Shown: positions 33,012-41,948, numbered from the stretch's first letter. The stretch is 64,000 bases of DNA from Polyangia bacterium (GCA_030424595.1 JAUHWG010000023.1:121541-185540); one strand, 5' to 3'. Notes: a model not told the origin generated them from the letters alone. Made by a program: numbers and translations.

Positions 33012-34544
33012 CTAGATCAGCTCTCGCTTGAGAATCTTTCCCGCCGGCGAGAGCGGCATGCTCCCCCGGAATTCGACCTCTTTGGGGATCTTGTAGCGGG
33101 CGAGGTGGGCCCGGCAGTGCCCGAGGATCTCCGCCTCGGTCGCCTTCGCCCCCTCGCGGAGGACTAGCACCGCCTTGCCGACCTCGCCCCAGCGGGGGTC
33201 GGCGACCGCGACGACCGCGGCCATGGCGACCGCCGGATGCTCGTAGAGGACCCGCTCGATCTCGACGGGATAGACGTTCTCGCCGCCCGAGATGAACATG
33301 TCCTTCTTGCGATCGACGATGTAGTAGAAGCCGTCGGCGTCGACCTTCGCGAGATCGCCGGTGTGAAACCAGCCGTCCTCGTCAAAGGCGGCCTTGGTCG
33401 CCTCCGGGTCGGCGAAGTACCCCGAGCAGGCGCTCGGGCCCTTGAGCACCAGCTCGCCGACCTCGCCGACACGGGCCGGCGCACCGTCGTCGCCGACGAT
33501 CCTGGCGTCGATGAAATAGTTGGGCTTGCCGATGCTCCCGGACTTCGACTCGGCGAACTCGGGCGCCATCGAGAAGATCCCAGGGCCGAACTCGGTCATG
33601 CCAAAGCCCTGCTTGAAGACCACCCCATGGGCCTCCGCGTAGGCGCGGATGATCGGCACCGGGAGCGGCGCGCCGCCGCTGGTCAGGAAGCGGATCGACT
33701 TGAGCGAAGCCTCCGCGAAGCGCGGGCTCTCGAGCATCATCTGGTACTGCGTCGGCACGCAGAAGAGGGCCGTCACCCCCTCGCGCTCGATCACCTCGAG
33801 CATCGACTCGGCGGTCCACTTGCGCATGATCACCACGGTCCCGCCGAGGGTCAGCAGCGGCAGCGTGTAGACGAAGAGACCGCCGGTGTGAAACATCGGC
33901 GTGTGGGTGATCGTGACATCACCGCGCTGGAGCTCGTGGACCACCGTGTTGAGCGTGTTCCAGGCGATCATCCGCAGCGAGATCTGGGCCGCCTTCGGCG
34001 CGCCCGTGGTCCCGCCGGTGAAGAGCAGACAGGCGATGTCATTCTCGTCGACCGCGGTGTTGACCACCGGCTCCCCCTCGGTCGCGAGGAGCTCCGTGTA
34101 GGCGATGCTCTCGGCCACCGGCGAGCCGCCGAGGTGGACCAGGCGCCCGACCGAGGCGCAGGCCGAGGCGACCTCCCCTGCGGCCTCGGCGAACTCCCCT
34201 TCAAAGGCCAGCACCGTCGGCCCGGTCGCATCGACGACAGCGACAAGCTCGCGCCAGTGACCGCGCCAATTGAGCGGGACGAAGACCGCCCCCAGCTTGG
34301 CGCATGCGAAGAAGAGATCGAGCACGGCGACGCCGTTCATCGCCAAGAGCGCGACCCGGTCACCAGGGCCGACCCCGGCCCCGCGCAGCCAGCGGGCGAC
34401 CGCGTTGGCGCGGCCGTTGAGCTCGCGGTAGGTCAGCCGCAGATCCTGGGCCCGATCCTGGGCCCGATCATGGGCCAACTCCACCACAGCCAGGTTCTCG
34501 GGCCAGTAGCGCTCGCCTCGCTCCATCCAGTCGCCGATGTACAT
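33012..34544 (-). CDS. AMP-dependent acyl-CoA synthetase/ligase
   Basis: 510 residues from ATG 34544, with GGAGGAGAG upstream. ANL superfamily: P-loop LLFTGGTTGAPKAAQ, GFGMTEFGPGIFS, GWFHTGDLAKVDADGFYYIV, DRKKDMFISGGENVYP and the catalytic Lys in PLSPAGKILKREL. Ligates a fatty or hydroxy acid to CoA. In this cluster it likely feeds acyl-CoA to PhaC or recycles monomers (inference from order). Chain-length preference is unknown. A direct repeat in the DNA produces the sequence DRAQDRAQD near the N-terminus. Confidence 0.92.
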   Translation of the reverse strand: MYIGDWMERGERYWPENLAVVELAHDRAQDRAQDLRLTYRELNGRANAVARWLRGAGVGPGDRVALLAMNGVAVLDLFFACAKLGAVFVPLNWRGHWRELVAVVDATGPTVLAFEGEFAEAAGEVASACASVGRLVHLGGSPVAESIAYTELLATEGEPVVNTAVDENDIACLLFTGGTTGAPKAAQISLRMIAWNTLNTVVHELQRGDVTITHTPMFHTGGLFVYTLPLLTLGGTVVIMRKWTAESMLEVIEREGVTALFCVPTQYQMMLESPRFAEASLKSIRFLTSGGAPLPVPIIRAYAEAHGVVFKQGFGMTEFGPGIFSMAPEFAESKSGSIGKPNYFIDARIVGDDGAPARVGEVGELVLKGPSACSGYFADPEATKAAFDEDGWFHTGDLAKVDADGFYYIVDRKKDMFISGGENVYPVEIERVLYEHPAVAMAAVVAVADPRWGEVGKAVLVLREGAKATEAEILGHCRAHLARYKIPKEVEFRGSMPLSPAGKILKRELI

Positions 34545-34610
34545 GCTCTCTCCTCCGTTCGCGGCGAACATACACCGACGAGCCCGGGCCCGTCGCCGCG
34601 CGCCGCTAGC

Positions 34611-34910
34611 TCAGCGCATCCAGGACGGGGTGAGCAGCTCGCTGTGCCGGCGCATCGTCTCGATCCCGAGGTCGCGCCACTGCTTGGCGACGACGCGACC
34701 CGCCGCGAGGTTGTCCCGGGTGAGGCGGGAGAGCGACTCCACGGCGGCGACGCTCCGCTCCAAGACCTCTTCGCTGACCTCACCGACGCGATCGTTGTAA
34801 CGCTGGAGCCGCTCGATCGCCGCCTCCGGCCGCAGCCAGTCGCTCACGCCCCCGTTGGAGGTCTCCTGAGTGGTGCCCGTGTCGTTGCTCTCGGTCTTCT
34901 TGGTAGCCAT
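34611..34910 (-). CDS. Phasin-like small protein
   Basis: 99 residues from ATG 34910, preceded by AGGAG. Lys/Thr-rich start, then a single long amphipathic helix region (AAIERLQRYNDRVGEVSEEV ... LAAGRVVAKQWRDLGIETM), as in phasins that coat PHA granules. First gene of the leftward pha cluster. Short but well formed; the assignment rests on helix pattern plus context. Confidence 0.7.
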   Translation of the reverse strand: MATKKTESNDTGTTQETSNGGVSDWLRPEAAIERLQRYNDRVGEVSEEVLERSVAAVESLSRLTRDNLAAGRVVAKQWRDLGIETMRRHSELLTPSWMR

Positions 34911-35438
34911 CTGCGCTCCTGTCTCGAGGAGAGATATAGGTCCGGTTCCGCGGGGGGTCAAGATGATTTTTGTGCACTGCACAATTTTCTATCCCCCCCG
35001 CCCGAGGGGCGAAGAGGCCGCACGAGGGGCATATATCCGTCATCTGTCACAGGCGCAGACGGTCCAGGCGCGCGAAAAACGCACTGACAGCGCCTCAGAT
35101 TTCGCAGCGGCAGCATTAACCCAGACGACGACGCTCCTCGCCCCCGATCGTCGACAGACTCGACCCACCCCGCGCCACATCCTCCCCCGCGGGGGCTCTT
35201 GGGAGTGCGCAGGATCGACGGCGCTCCTCGCCTCTGCGATGGGTCGCTCCGCGCACCTTCCGCCAGACAGACCCAGCGACCAGCGAAGGCTATGAGCGTC
35301 GGCAGGCTCCCAACTCCCGCACTCGCTGCGGCGACGGAGCCTGAAATTCCGGCCAGCCGCTCCTCATCATCCTCGCCGGGCTTGAGCGCTCGCAATTGCC
35401 ATCTTGTGGCCGCTCGACGACCCCACCACAATCATCCG
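34911..35438. other. Divergent intergenic region between PHA cluster and DUF4215 lipoprotein
   Basis: 528 bp with no supported gene. It holds the TGCA palindrome at 34970-34984 in an AT-rich pocket (promoter of the PHA cluster), and the upstream region of the rightward lipoprotein. A CCCCCGCGGGGG stretch at 35184-35195 is the only other structure. Confidence 0.5.
34970..34984. promoter_or_regulatory. Perfect TTGTGCA-C-TGCACAA palindrome, PhaR-type site candidate
   Basis: Seven-bp arms around one C, in an AT-rich pocket 60 bp upstream of the phasin-like start. It contains TGCACTGCACAA, which fits the TGCRNYGCASMA-type consensus I recall for alphaproteobacterial PhaR regulators. No phaR gene is in the window. 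Confidence 0.5.
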
Positions 35439-36755
35439 ATGCTGGTACGCCGAAATATCTACACCTTCGGGCTCCTCGCTGGGCTCACCGCGATGGCCGC
35501 AGGATGTCCTGCAGATGATCCAGAGACGACCGACCCGACCGCGGCGAGCCAGGGGAGCTTCTCGGGCGGCTCCGGGCCGACGACGGTTGGCTCCACGAGC
35601 GACGGGTCGACCACCGAGGCGACCACCGAGGCGACCGACACGACCACGACATCGACATCGACCACCGGCGAGACCTCGACGACCAGCGAGGGCACCACCG
35701 GCGACAGCGTCTGCGGCGATGGGGTCGTCGACGACGGCGAGGCCTGCGACGACGGCAACGAGCTCGACGATGACGCCTGCTTGGCCACCTGCGAGGCCGC
35801 GGCCTGCGGTGATGGCTACGTCTGGGCGGGAGAGGAGGACTGCGACGCTGGGGGTGAGTCCGCCGAGTGCAACGCCGACTGCACCGCCGCCGCCTGCGGT
35901 GATGGTGTCATGAACACCGCCGCGGGTGAACAATGCGACGACGGCAACACCGACGCCGGCGACGGCTGCGACGCGACCTGTCAGCTGGAGGCCTGCGGCG
36001 ACGGTGTGCTCCAGGCGATGGAGGAGTGCGACGACGGCAACGACGACAACACCGACGCCTGCATCGACACCTGCAAGGAGGCGAGCTGCGGCGATACGTA
36101 CGTGCAGGAGGGCGTCGAAGCCTGCGATGATGGCAACGACGACAACACCGACGAGTGTCTCGACACCTGCGAGGTCGCGGCCTGCGGCGACGGCTTTGTC
36201 CAGGCCGACGTCGAGGAGTGCGACGACGGCAACGACGACAACACCGACGCCTGCACCGACGCCTGCGAGGCCGCAGCCTGCGGCGACGGCTTCGTCCAAG
36301 AGGGCGAGGAGTGCGACGACGGCAACGACGTCGACGACGACAGCTGCTCCAACACCTGCAAGCAGTCCTGCGGCGGCAAATTCACGACCTTCTGGTGCCT
36401 CCAGGCAGGGACCAAGGAGCAGTACACCCGCTGTCAGAGCACCCAGAACAACGGCAACACCTGCGTGAACCCGGAGATCCGCTATGGCAACCTTGAGGGC
36501 GGAGTGCCCCGCAGTCACAGCGGAAACAAGTTCGACATCTGGTGCCAGCAGCTCGGCTTCTCCAACTACAGCGGTCAAGTCACCTACGGCAACCGCTCCT
36601 GCGCCGCGCCGAAGGGCGGCCTCTTCGGCTGCACCGGCTACGACGAGAACGTCTGGCACTGGTGCGACTGGCAGGACGGAAACTGGTACAACGAGGCGCT
36701 CGACTGGCACGGCTGCAACGGCTCCGAGATCACTCAGATCACCTGCACCCCGTAG
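35439..36755 (+). CDS. DUF4215 Cys-rich repeat lipoprotein
   Basis: 438 residues from ATG 35439 (lipobox AAGC). Ser/Thr-rich linker (TTEATTEATDTTTTSTSTTG), then seven DUF4215-type repeats of the form CGDGxxxxxExCDDGNxxxxDxCxxTCxxAA, the myxobacterial Cys-rich surface module. The C-terminal 110 residues are distinct, with many Cys, Trp and Asn (CLQAGTKEQYTRCQSTQNNG, GNWYNEALDWHGCNG), perhaps a separate carbohydrate-binding head. A secreted cell-surface role is expected from the architecture. Divergent from the pha cluster. Confidence 0.85.
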   Translation: MLVRRNIYTFGLLAGLTAMAAGCPADDPETTDPTAASQGSFSGGSGPTTVGSTSDGSTTEATTEATDTTTTSTSTTGETSTTSEGTTGDSVCGDGVVDDGEACDDGNELDDDACLATCEAAACGDGYVWAGEEDCDAGGESAECNADCTAAACGDGVMNTAAGEQCDDGNTDAGDGCDATCQLEACGDGVLQAMEECDDGNDDNTDACIDTCKEASCGDTYVQEGVEACDDGNDDNTDECLDTCEVAACGDGFVQADVEECDDGNDDNTDACTDACEAAACGDGFVQEGEECDDGNDVDDDSCSNTCKQSCGGKFTTFWCLQAGTKEQYTRCQSTQNNGNTCVNPEIRYGNLEGGVPRSHSGNKFDIWCQQLGFSNYSGQVTYGNRSCAAPKGGLFGCTGYDENVWHWCDWQDGNWYNEALDWHGCNGSEITQITCTP

Positions 36756-36774
36756 TCGCCCTCGGGCCTGCTCT

Positions 36775-36810
36775 CGCCAGAGGAGCCGCCGCGGAGCAGC
36801 TCCTCTGGCG
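36775..36810 (+). terminator. Strong hairpin after the DUF4215 gene
   Basis: CGCCAGAGGAGC / GCTCCTCTGGCG, a perfect 12-bp stem with a 12-nt loop, 19 nt after the stop. No T-run follows, as is usual in this very GC-rich genome. Confidence 0.6.
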
Positions 36811-36863
36811 CAGCCGTGACCAGACCTGCGTCGTCGACCTGCGCCAAGGTAGTGCGGCGCCAG

Positions 36864-36908
36864 GATCGGACTCGAGCAGATCGGACTCGAGCAGATCGGA
36901 CTCGGACG
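36864..36908. repeat. 15-bp tandem repeat (GATCGGACTCGAGCA)x3
   Basis: Two perfect and one diverged unit in the intergenic region. Confidence 0.85.
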
Positions 36909-37231
36909 GAGCGGCTCGGACCTGAGCGGATCGAAGACGACCGAGCCGCGGGAGCCGAAAGCCACGGCCTGACACGCCCGCACTCTTATGATCATAGTAC
37001 TGTGGGAGGTCGCCAACCTGCGCCCTTCGTGTCCAGGAGCTCGACCGCTCCAGGGACCGCTGTCGTACCCTGTGTGCCCTACCGACGCCCTCCCCTCCAC
37101 CCCTGCGGCGCCGCGGATATCCGGAGGGGCCCCAGGGCGGCTCGGTCGCCTCGATCGCTGCGAATCGCCGACCGCGTCTTTCACGCGCACACGCGAAGTC
37201 CGCGACGCCCTGCGATCCGCGCAAAAACTTT

Positions 37232-37258
37232 TTTCGAGTCTTTTTCCAAAACTCGAAA
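37232..37258. promoter_or_regulatory. AT-rich inverted repeat TTTCGAGT/ACTCGAAA
   Basis: An 8-bp perfect inverted repeat with an 11-nt T-rich loop in the only strongly AT-rich patch of the region; could be part of the promoter of the gene at 37410. Confidence 0.3.
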
Positions 37259-37300
37259 TTGATCGGGCCTCTCGCTTCACTCCCCCGCCGACGACGCCGA

Positions 37301-37320
37301 TGCAGGGTCCCCACCCTGCA
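37301..37320. promoter_or_regulatory. Perfect 20-bp palindrome TGCAGGGT-CCCC-ACCCTGCA
   Basis: Eight-bp arms with a 4-nt loop, about 90 bp upstream of the 37410 gene; either an operator or a 5'-leader hairpin. Confidence 0.35.
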
Positions 37321-37409
37321 CCGCCGATCCGGTCGGACCACCGTGCGCCCTGAGCACGTGATCGCGATCCGGCGGGGCGCCGTCATCCCGTCACGCCAAA
37401 GGCACGACC

Positions 37410-39374
37410 ATGACCCACAACACCCCCACCATCCCCCCCCACGCCCTCTCGACCCCTCCCGCCACGCGCCCCCATCGGCCCCGTTTCGCGGTCCTGAGCG
37501 CGCTCACCCTCCTGGCGAGCGCCGGGTCCCTGACCGCCTGCGAAGCGCCCGAGGAGATCGACGCCGCCCCCGAGGTCGATCGCAAGGACGACGAGCTGAC
37601 GGTCCTCCCGGTCCTCAAGGTCCAGGGCAACGCCGTCGACGAGGAGCACGCTGAGGCCCTGGCCGACGCCCTGAAGCTGCCGAAGAACGCGCTCGGCACG
37701 GGTCTCCTCGACGAGAACGGCGCGCTGCGCTTCATGGACGGCGAGCGCTTCCTAGCGATCCCGACCAAGACCGTCCAATTCAAGGCGCTCCCCGACGAGG
37801 ACAAGAACGAGGTCGCCAGCGAGGCTATCGCCCCGGATCTCTCCGCCCTCGAGGAGCTCAAGGTGATGGACAAGGAGGAGGCGCTCAGCCTCACCCTGGA
37901 GCTCCTGGCGAGCGTCGATCTCAAGGTCCCCAACGCGACCCCGGGCGTCACCCACTCGACCTTCGAGCTCCGCGACACCGAGGACAAGCCGATCATCGAG
38001 CGGCCGATCGACACCACCGTCCACCTCACCCCGCAGATCGCCGGTGTGCCCCTGACCGGACCCGGCGCCAAGATCAAGCTCGCCTTCGACGGCCAGGCCG
38101 AGCTCACCCAGCTCGTCTACGCCCGCCCCCTCCTGGAGGAGGTCGACTCGGTCGTCATCATCCCGCCGTCGAGCGCCGCGGATCACTGCGCGGAGAGCCT
38201 GAAGGCCGACGCTATGCCCGGCAAGATCGGCTACACCGCCGAGCTCGTCTATCACGTGCCGGCGGACGCCGCGAAGGGCGACCTGCTCCTCCCCCAATAC
38301 GCCTGCAGCGGCACGCAGGAGCTCGGCGACGAGATCATCGAGCTGCGCACCACCCTGGTCCCAGCGGTCCTCGACCAGCCCAAGGCGGCGATCGTGATCA
38401 CCCCCGGGCCGAGCTCGCTTATCGCCGAGGCTGAGGTCGAGGGCGGGCTCGCCCCCTACACCTACGAGTGGGTCCGTGAGGGCGGCGATCGTCCGCTGAG
38501 CGCGGAGGAGGCTGGGGCCAGCCTCGTCGAGTACACCGTCACGAGCCGCGACCCGGTCGACTCGGTCCGTGAGTCGCTGCGCCTGATCGTCACCGACGCC
38601 CGCGGCATCTCTGTCAACGCGACCGCCCAGGCGGAGATCGAGGCGCCCGTCTGGACCGCGCCGCAGACCCCTCGGGTCGGCGGGGTCCGTGACGCCGGCG
38701 TCGAGTGGATCGGCTCCTGCGGCGGCCTCCCTGGCTCGAAGGACAACGCCGGCGGCTTCGCCACCCGGATGTCCAACGACGGCGTCAACGTCCGCTTCAA
38801 CTACGGCAACTTCAACGCCTGGGAGGAGGACTTCAAGGACGACAGCCTCGGCGGCAACGACGACAGCTACGTCGACAACACCGACATCGTCTTCTTCACC
38901 GGTCACGCCAACGGCAACGGGTTCGCCTTCTGCAGCGAGAACGACGACGACTTCCTCCGCTTCGACGACGCCCAATGGGGCAATGATCACGACCTCGAGT
39001 GGCTGGTCATCGCCGCCTGCGGCCCGCTCCAGGCCGAAGCCGACGGCCGCTCCTGGTCCGACCGCTGGGGCCCCGCCTTCGACCGCCTGCACCTGCTGAT
39101 GGCCTACGCCTCGGTCTCCCGCGACAACACCACAGAGGGCAAGAAGCTCGCCCGCTACCTCACCCGCGACAACCCCCTCGACGTGCGCCGCGCGTGGATC
39201 CAGACCGCGACCGACGTCCAGCCCGGCAGCGTCACCTGGGCCGTCATGGGCGTCGCCGGCACCGGCTACACGATCCCCAACTTCAGCGAGCACTTCTGGG
39301 GTCATGGCAGCACCGGCGCCGACGTCCCGGCCGACGACATCATCGGCTACTGGCGGATCTCCGGCGCCTCCTAG
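37410..39374 (+). CDS. Lipoprotein with DUF6345-like domain carrying a His/Cys dyad
   Basis: 654 residues; leader ends LLASAGSLTAC (lipobox). The N-terminal 370 residues are beta-rich, unassigned, with an Ig-like region near PTPYTYEWVREGG-type strands. The C-terminal 230 residues (from WIGSCGGLPGSKDNAGGFAT) match the DUF6345 pattern as I remember it: GNDDSYVDNTDIVFFTGHANG and LEWLVIAACGPLQ. The His of GHANG (about 498) and Cys of AACG (about 536) follow hydrophobic strands, as the catalytic dyad of clan CD (caspase/gingipain-type) peptidases does. Peptidase activity is inference. A PhyH- or lectin-type alternative is not supported. Confidence 0.75.
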   Translation: MTHNTPTIPPHALSTPPATRPHRPRFAVLSALTLLASAGSLTACEAPEEIDAAPEVDRKDDELTVLPVLKVQGNAVDEEHAEALADALKLPKNALGTGLLDENGALRFMDGERFLAIPTKTVQFKALPDEDKNEVASEAIAPDLSALEELKVMDKEEALSLTLELLASVDLKVPNATPGVTHSTFELRDTEDKPIIERPIDTTVHLTPQIAGVPLTGPGAKIKLAFDGQAELTQLVYARPLLEEVDSVVIIPPSSAADHCAESLKADAMPGKIGYTAELVYHVPADAAKGDLLLPQYACSGTQELGDEIIELRTTLVPAVLDQPKAAIVITPGPSSLIAEAEVEGGLAPYTYEWVREGGDRPLSAEEAGASLVEYTVTSRDPVDSVRESLRLIVTDARGISVNATAQAEIEAPVWTAPQTPRVGGVRDAGVEWIGSCGGLPGSKDNAGGFATRMSNDGVNVRFNYGNFNAWEEDFKDDSLGGNDDSYVDNTDIVFFTGHANGNGFAFCSENDDDFLRFDDAQWGNDHDLEWLVIAACGPLQAEADGRSWSDRWGPAFDRLHLLMAYASVSRDNTTEGKKLARYLTRDNPLDVRRAWIQTATDVQPGSVTWAVMGVAGTGYTIPNFSEHFWGHGSTGADVPADDIIGYWRISGAS

Positions 39375-39479
39375 TCCGCGCAATCGCTCGCCCCTCAACA
39401 CCGGGGCCCACGACCCGCGCTCTGTCCATTTGACGGGGTGCGGGTCGCGCCTTCGCGCACCTCGTCCCCTCGCAGGCCC

Positions 39480-39607
39480 TCCGCGGGAGCTCGCCGGCCC
39501 CGCCGAAGCTCGCCCTACGCGCCCAGTACAGCGGCGTTTCGTCGAAGCCAAGGGGGGCCAACGATCGCGGCGCGAGGACACACGGAGCTTCCGCCACGGG
39601 CTGCTAG
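39480..39607. repeat. CTAG palindromic element, copy D, reverse orientation, one end diverged
   Basis: Reading the - strand from 39607: CTAGCAGCCCGTGGCGGAAG, then the conserved GGCTTCGACGAAACGCCGCT centre and TTCGGCGGGGCCGGCGAG; the far terminus is too diverged to place. It lies between two convergent genes. Confidence 0.75.
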
Positions 39608-39612
39608 CCCTA

Positions 39613-39655
39613 AAATAAGCGCTGGCGTGAGGTGCCCTCACAGCAGCGCCTATTT
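39613..39655. terminator. Bidirectional intrinsic terminator
   Basis: Long hairpin AAATAAGCGCTG...GTGAGG-TGC-CCTCAC...CAGCGCCTATTT, with A-rich 5' and T-rich 3' ends, between convergent genes ending at 39374 and 39661. The clearest U-tract terminator in the window. Confidence 0.7.
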
Positions 39656-39660
39656 CAGGA

Positions 39661-41667
39661 CTAGGGAAGGTACCCCGCGCGGATGTAGGCGCTCGCCGAG
39701 GCGGCGGTGGTCTCGTCGTCGTACGTGTGCCGCGACTGGGCCCGCGCGGCCTCGGCGAAGTCCGCGATCGTCGTGCCGACGCCGAGCACCTGGGCGTAGG
39801 TGTCGAGGTTGCGGAGCTCGACGTCGACCGGGCCCGCGTCCGCGGCGTTCGCCTCTCCCGAGGCCGCCGACCAGGCCGCGATGCCTAGCTGAGCGCCGTC
39901 TACGCAGAACCAAGTGTCTGGACTCGCCGGGCTGAAGTACTCGTTCGCGTCATAGTCGAAGGCCCCGAAGCTCCCCTCATGATCGACGAGGCAGCTCTGG
40001 TCCGCGTCCGCCGTGACCGTATTCCCGGCGATCCGGAGCGTCGACCAGGCGTTACCGGCGTCCACCAGGATCGCCCGACGCTGGAGGCCGAAGATCGCGT
40101 TGTCTTCGACGACGACATCGCGGTTGGAGCCGCCGGCGAGGTGGATCCCGTAGGGGTTCGGGAGGTCGGGCTGATTGACCAAGAGGTTGTCGCGAACCTC
40201 GGATCCATCGTTGTCGATGATGTCGATATACCAGGTCAGCCCGCGCCCGGTCGGCTGCGAGCGGCCGATGTCGGTGAAGATGTTGTCGCGGACGACCGCG
40301 TCCGTGAAGCGGTACTCCGTGTCCGCATTGCCGCCCATGCTCAGGCCGATCTCCCCCTCGGCGAAGAGGTTCTCCGAGATCAAGATATCGCTCGATCCCC
40401 CAGGGCCCGACGACGACATCTTGATACCGATGCTCGAAGCCCGGAGGATCAGGTTGTCGCGCACCGTCAGCCCCGAGTTGCCGGAGAGGTAGAGGTCGTG
40501 GTTGTAGATCGTCGCGCAGGCCTCGGCAACGTCGGGGTTCCAGCCGTTCTCGTCAAATACGTTCCCCTCGATGAGGAGCCCGCTCACGCTGCCCGCGAAG
40601 ATCCCCGACGGCCGATAGGTCGGGTCGCCGTTCGGGTCCCCCGGCTTGCAGGTGCCGACGTGATAGCTGCGATAGATCACGTTCTTGCGGACCTCGACCT
40701 CGCTGACGTTCTGGACGATGAACTCGCCGTACTCGACGTAGTTGTCCTCCATCAGTATGTTCTTGCCGGTGCCGACGAAGCGGGTCGCCCCACCGTCGGC
40801 CCCGTTGAACTCCGCGTCCCCGGGGATCTTCGGGTAGGAGACGAGCGCGAGGCCGACGATCGCGAGGTTGCTCCGATCGTGACCGTCATCGTCGACGAAG
40901 GCCTTGTCGATCTCGAGCCGAGGCCGCACGGTCGAATCGCCGTAGCTGTAGATGACGAGCGGGTGGTCCGGATCGGGGCCCGACTTGAAGCGACGCTCGA
41001 CCGAGGTGTCGCCGATGTCCAGACCGCGCCAGGTGTCCCCGCGCTTGAAGAGGAGAAAGTCCGGAGATCCGTCGCGGACGAGGTCTGCGCCGCGCTTTGG
41101 GGTCGCGACCGCGGTCTCCGGCGTCAGGCCGTCGTTTGCGTCATCTCCCTCGCTCGAGCTGACGTAGATGACGAGCGAGTCCGGACTCAGATCAAAGGTG
41201 GTGTATCCGTTCTCCAGATCCCGGGGAGCGCTCGCCTCGGTCCCATCCTGCGAGCTCCAGCAGCCGACGTCGTACTGCCAGTCGACGAGCCCGTCACCGT
41301 CGTTGTCGATCCCGTCATTGCACTCACCCACGGGCGGGTCATCGCAGGGCTCGCAGTCGCCGGGGCAGGTCTCGCAGCTCTCTCCAGCGTCGCAGATCCC
41401 ATCGCCACAGCCCGGGCCGCTGGTCTCCGACGATTCGGTCTCCGCGCTCGTCTCGGAGCTCGTGTCGCTGTCGCTGCCGGCCGTGGTGGTCGCTGTCGCC
41501 GTCGCTGTCGTCGTCGCCGTCGCTGTCGCTGTCGCCGTCACCTCGCCGCTTGTATCGCTCTCTCCCGACATGCCCGACCCCGAACACCCGGCGACGAGGA
41601 GGACGGCGACGACCCCGAGGGCTCGCCCTTGCGACGAGAAGACGTGAGCGGGCCCGCGGATACCCAT
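39661..41667 (-). CDS. Right-handed beta-helix lipoprotein (pectate lyase-like fold)
   Basis: 668 residues from ATG 41667 (lipobox LLVAGC). A linker of about 60 residues is rich in TATATATTT repeats; then a Cys-rich CGDGICDAGESCETCPGDCEP module and GECNDGIDNDGDGLVDW (a DxDNDxD calcium motif). The main part has many repeating short strands of the NLIL/NNVIY/DNIFTDIG type (for example VEVRKNVIYRSYH, ILISENLFAEGEIGL, VVVEDNAIFGLQ), typical of parallel beta-helix proteins that cleave or bind polysaccharides. No lyase residues can be assigned. Confidence 0.85.
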   Translation of the reverse strand: MGIRGPAHVFSSQGRALGVVAVLLVAGCSGSGMSGESDTSGEVTATATATATTTATATATTTAGSDSDTSSETSAETESSETSGPGCGDGICDAGESCETCPGDCEPCDDPPVGECNDGIDNDGDGLVDWQYDVGCWSSQDGTEASAPRDLENGYTTFDLSPDSLVIYVSSSEGDDANDGLTPETAVATPKRGADLVRDGSPDFLLFKRGDTWRGLDIGDTSVERRFKSGPDPDHPLVIYSYGDSTVRPRLEIDKAFVDDDGHDRSNLAIVGLALVSYPKIPGDAEFNGADGGATRFVGTGKNILMEDNYVEYGEFIVQNVSEVEVRKNVIYRSYHVGTCKPGDPNGDPTYRPSGIFAGSVSGLLIEGNVFDENGWNPDVAEACATIYNHDLYLSGNSGLTVRDNLILRASSIGIKMSSSGPGGSSDILISENLFAEGEIGLSMGGNADTEYRFTDAVVRDNIFTDIGRSQPTGRGLTWYIDIIDNDGSEVRDNLLVNQPDLPNPYGIHLAGGSNRDVVVEDNAIFGLQRRAILVDAGNAWSTLRIAGNTVTADADQSCLVDHEGSFGAFDYDANEYFSPASPDTWFCVDGAQLGIAAWSAASGEANAADAGPVDVELRNLDTYAQVLGVGTTIADFAEAARAQSRHTYDDETTAASASAYIRAGYLP

Positions 41668-41948
41668 GATCTGCTGGAGCGGGGAGACATCGCCAACCTC
41701 GCGCTCGACCCCGCGAACAGGGTAACCGCTCTTCTCAACAACTCTGGATACTCTCATCACCGAGCGAGCCTACACGAGTCGCCGAGGGCGAGGACGATCG
41801 ACTCCGCGCGCCCGCAAACGTGAAGTGCCGACAGTCACAGGACCCCCATCGCTCAGTCACCGCCCAACCACCTCTGGGCGAAATGGAGATCCACCGAGGC
41901 CGACGGCTGCTCGGCCGACGCCGAACACCGCGGCCTCATCGGCCGATG

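Larger units (their letters stand above)
36756..37409. other. Intergenic region with tandem repeat and inverted repeats
   Basis: No supported gene. It contains the terminator above, the 15-bp tandem repeat at 36864-36908, an AT-rich pocket at 37222-37260 with an 8-bp inverted repeat TTTCGAGT/ACTCGAAA (37232-37258), and a perfect TGCAGGGT-CCCC-ACCCTGCA palindrome at 37301-37320, about 90 bp before the next gene. Confidence 0.55.

Noticed and set aside
33237..35087. A 616-codon open frame on the + strand
   Set aside because: Antisense to the acyl-CoA synthetase and phasin-like genes.
36816..37262. A 148-codon open frame in the intergenic region
   Set aside because: Arg/Asp repeats come from the 15-bp tandem repeat; codon pattern is not coding and there is no ribosome-binding site.
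37752..39641. A 629-codon open frame on the - strand
   Set aside because: Antisense to the 37410-39374 lipoprotein, running on into the palindromic element.
39979..41823. A 614-codon open frame on the + strand
   Set aside because: Antisense to the beta-helix lipoprotein; Arg/Asp/Val-rich with no domain.
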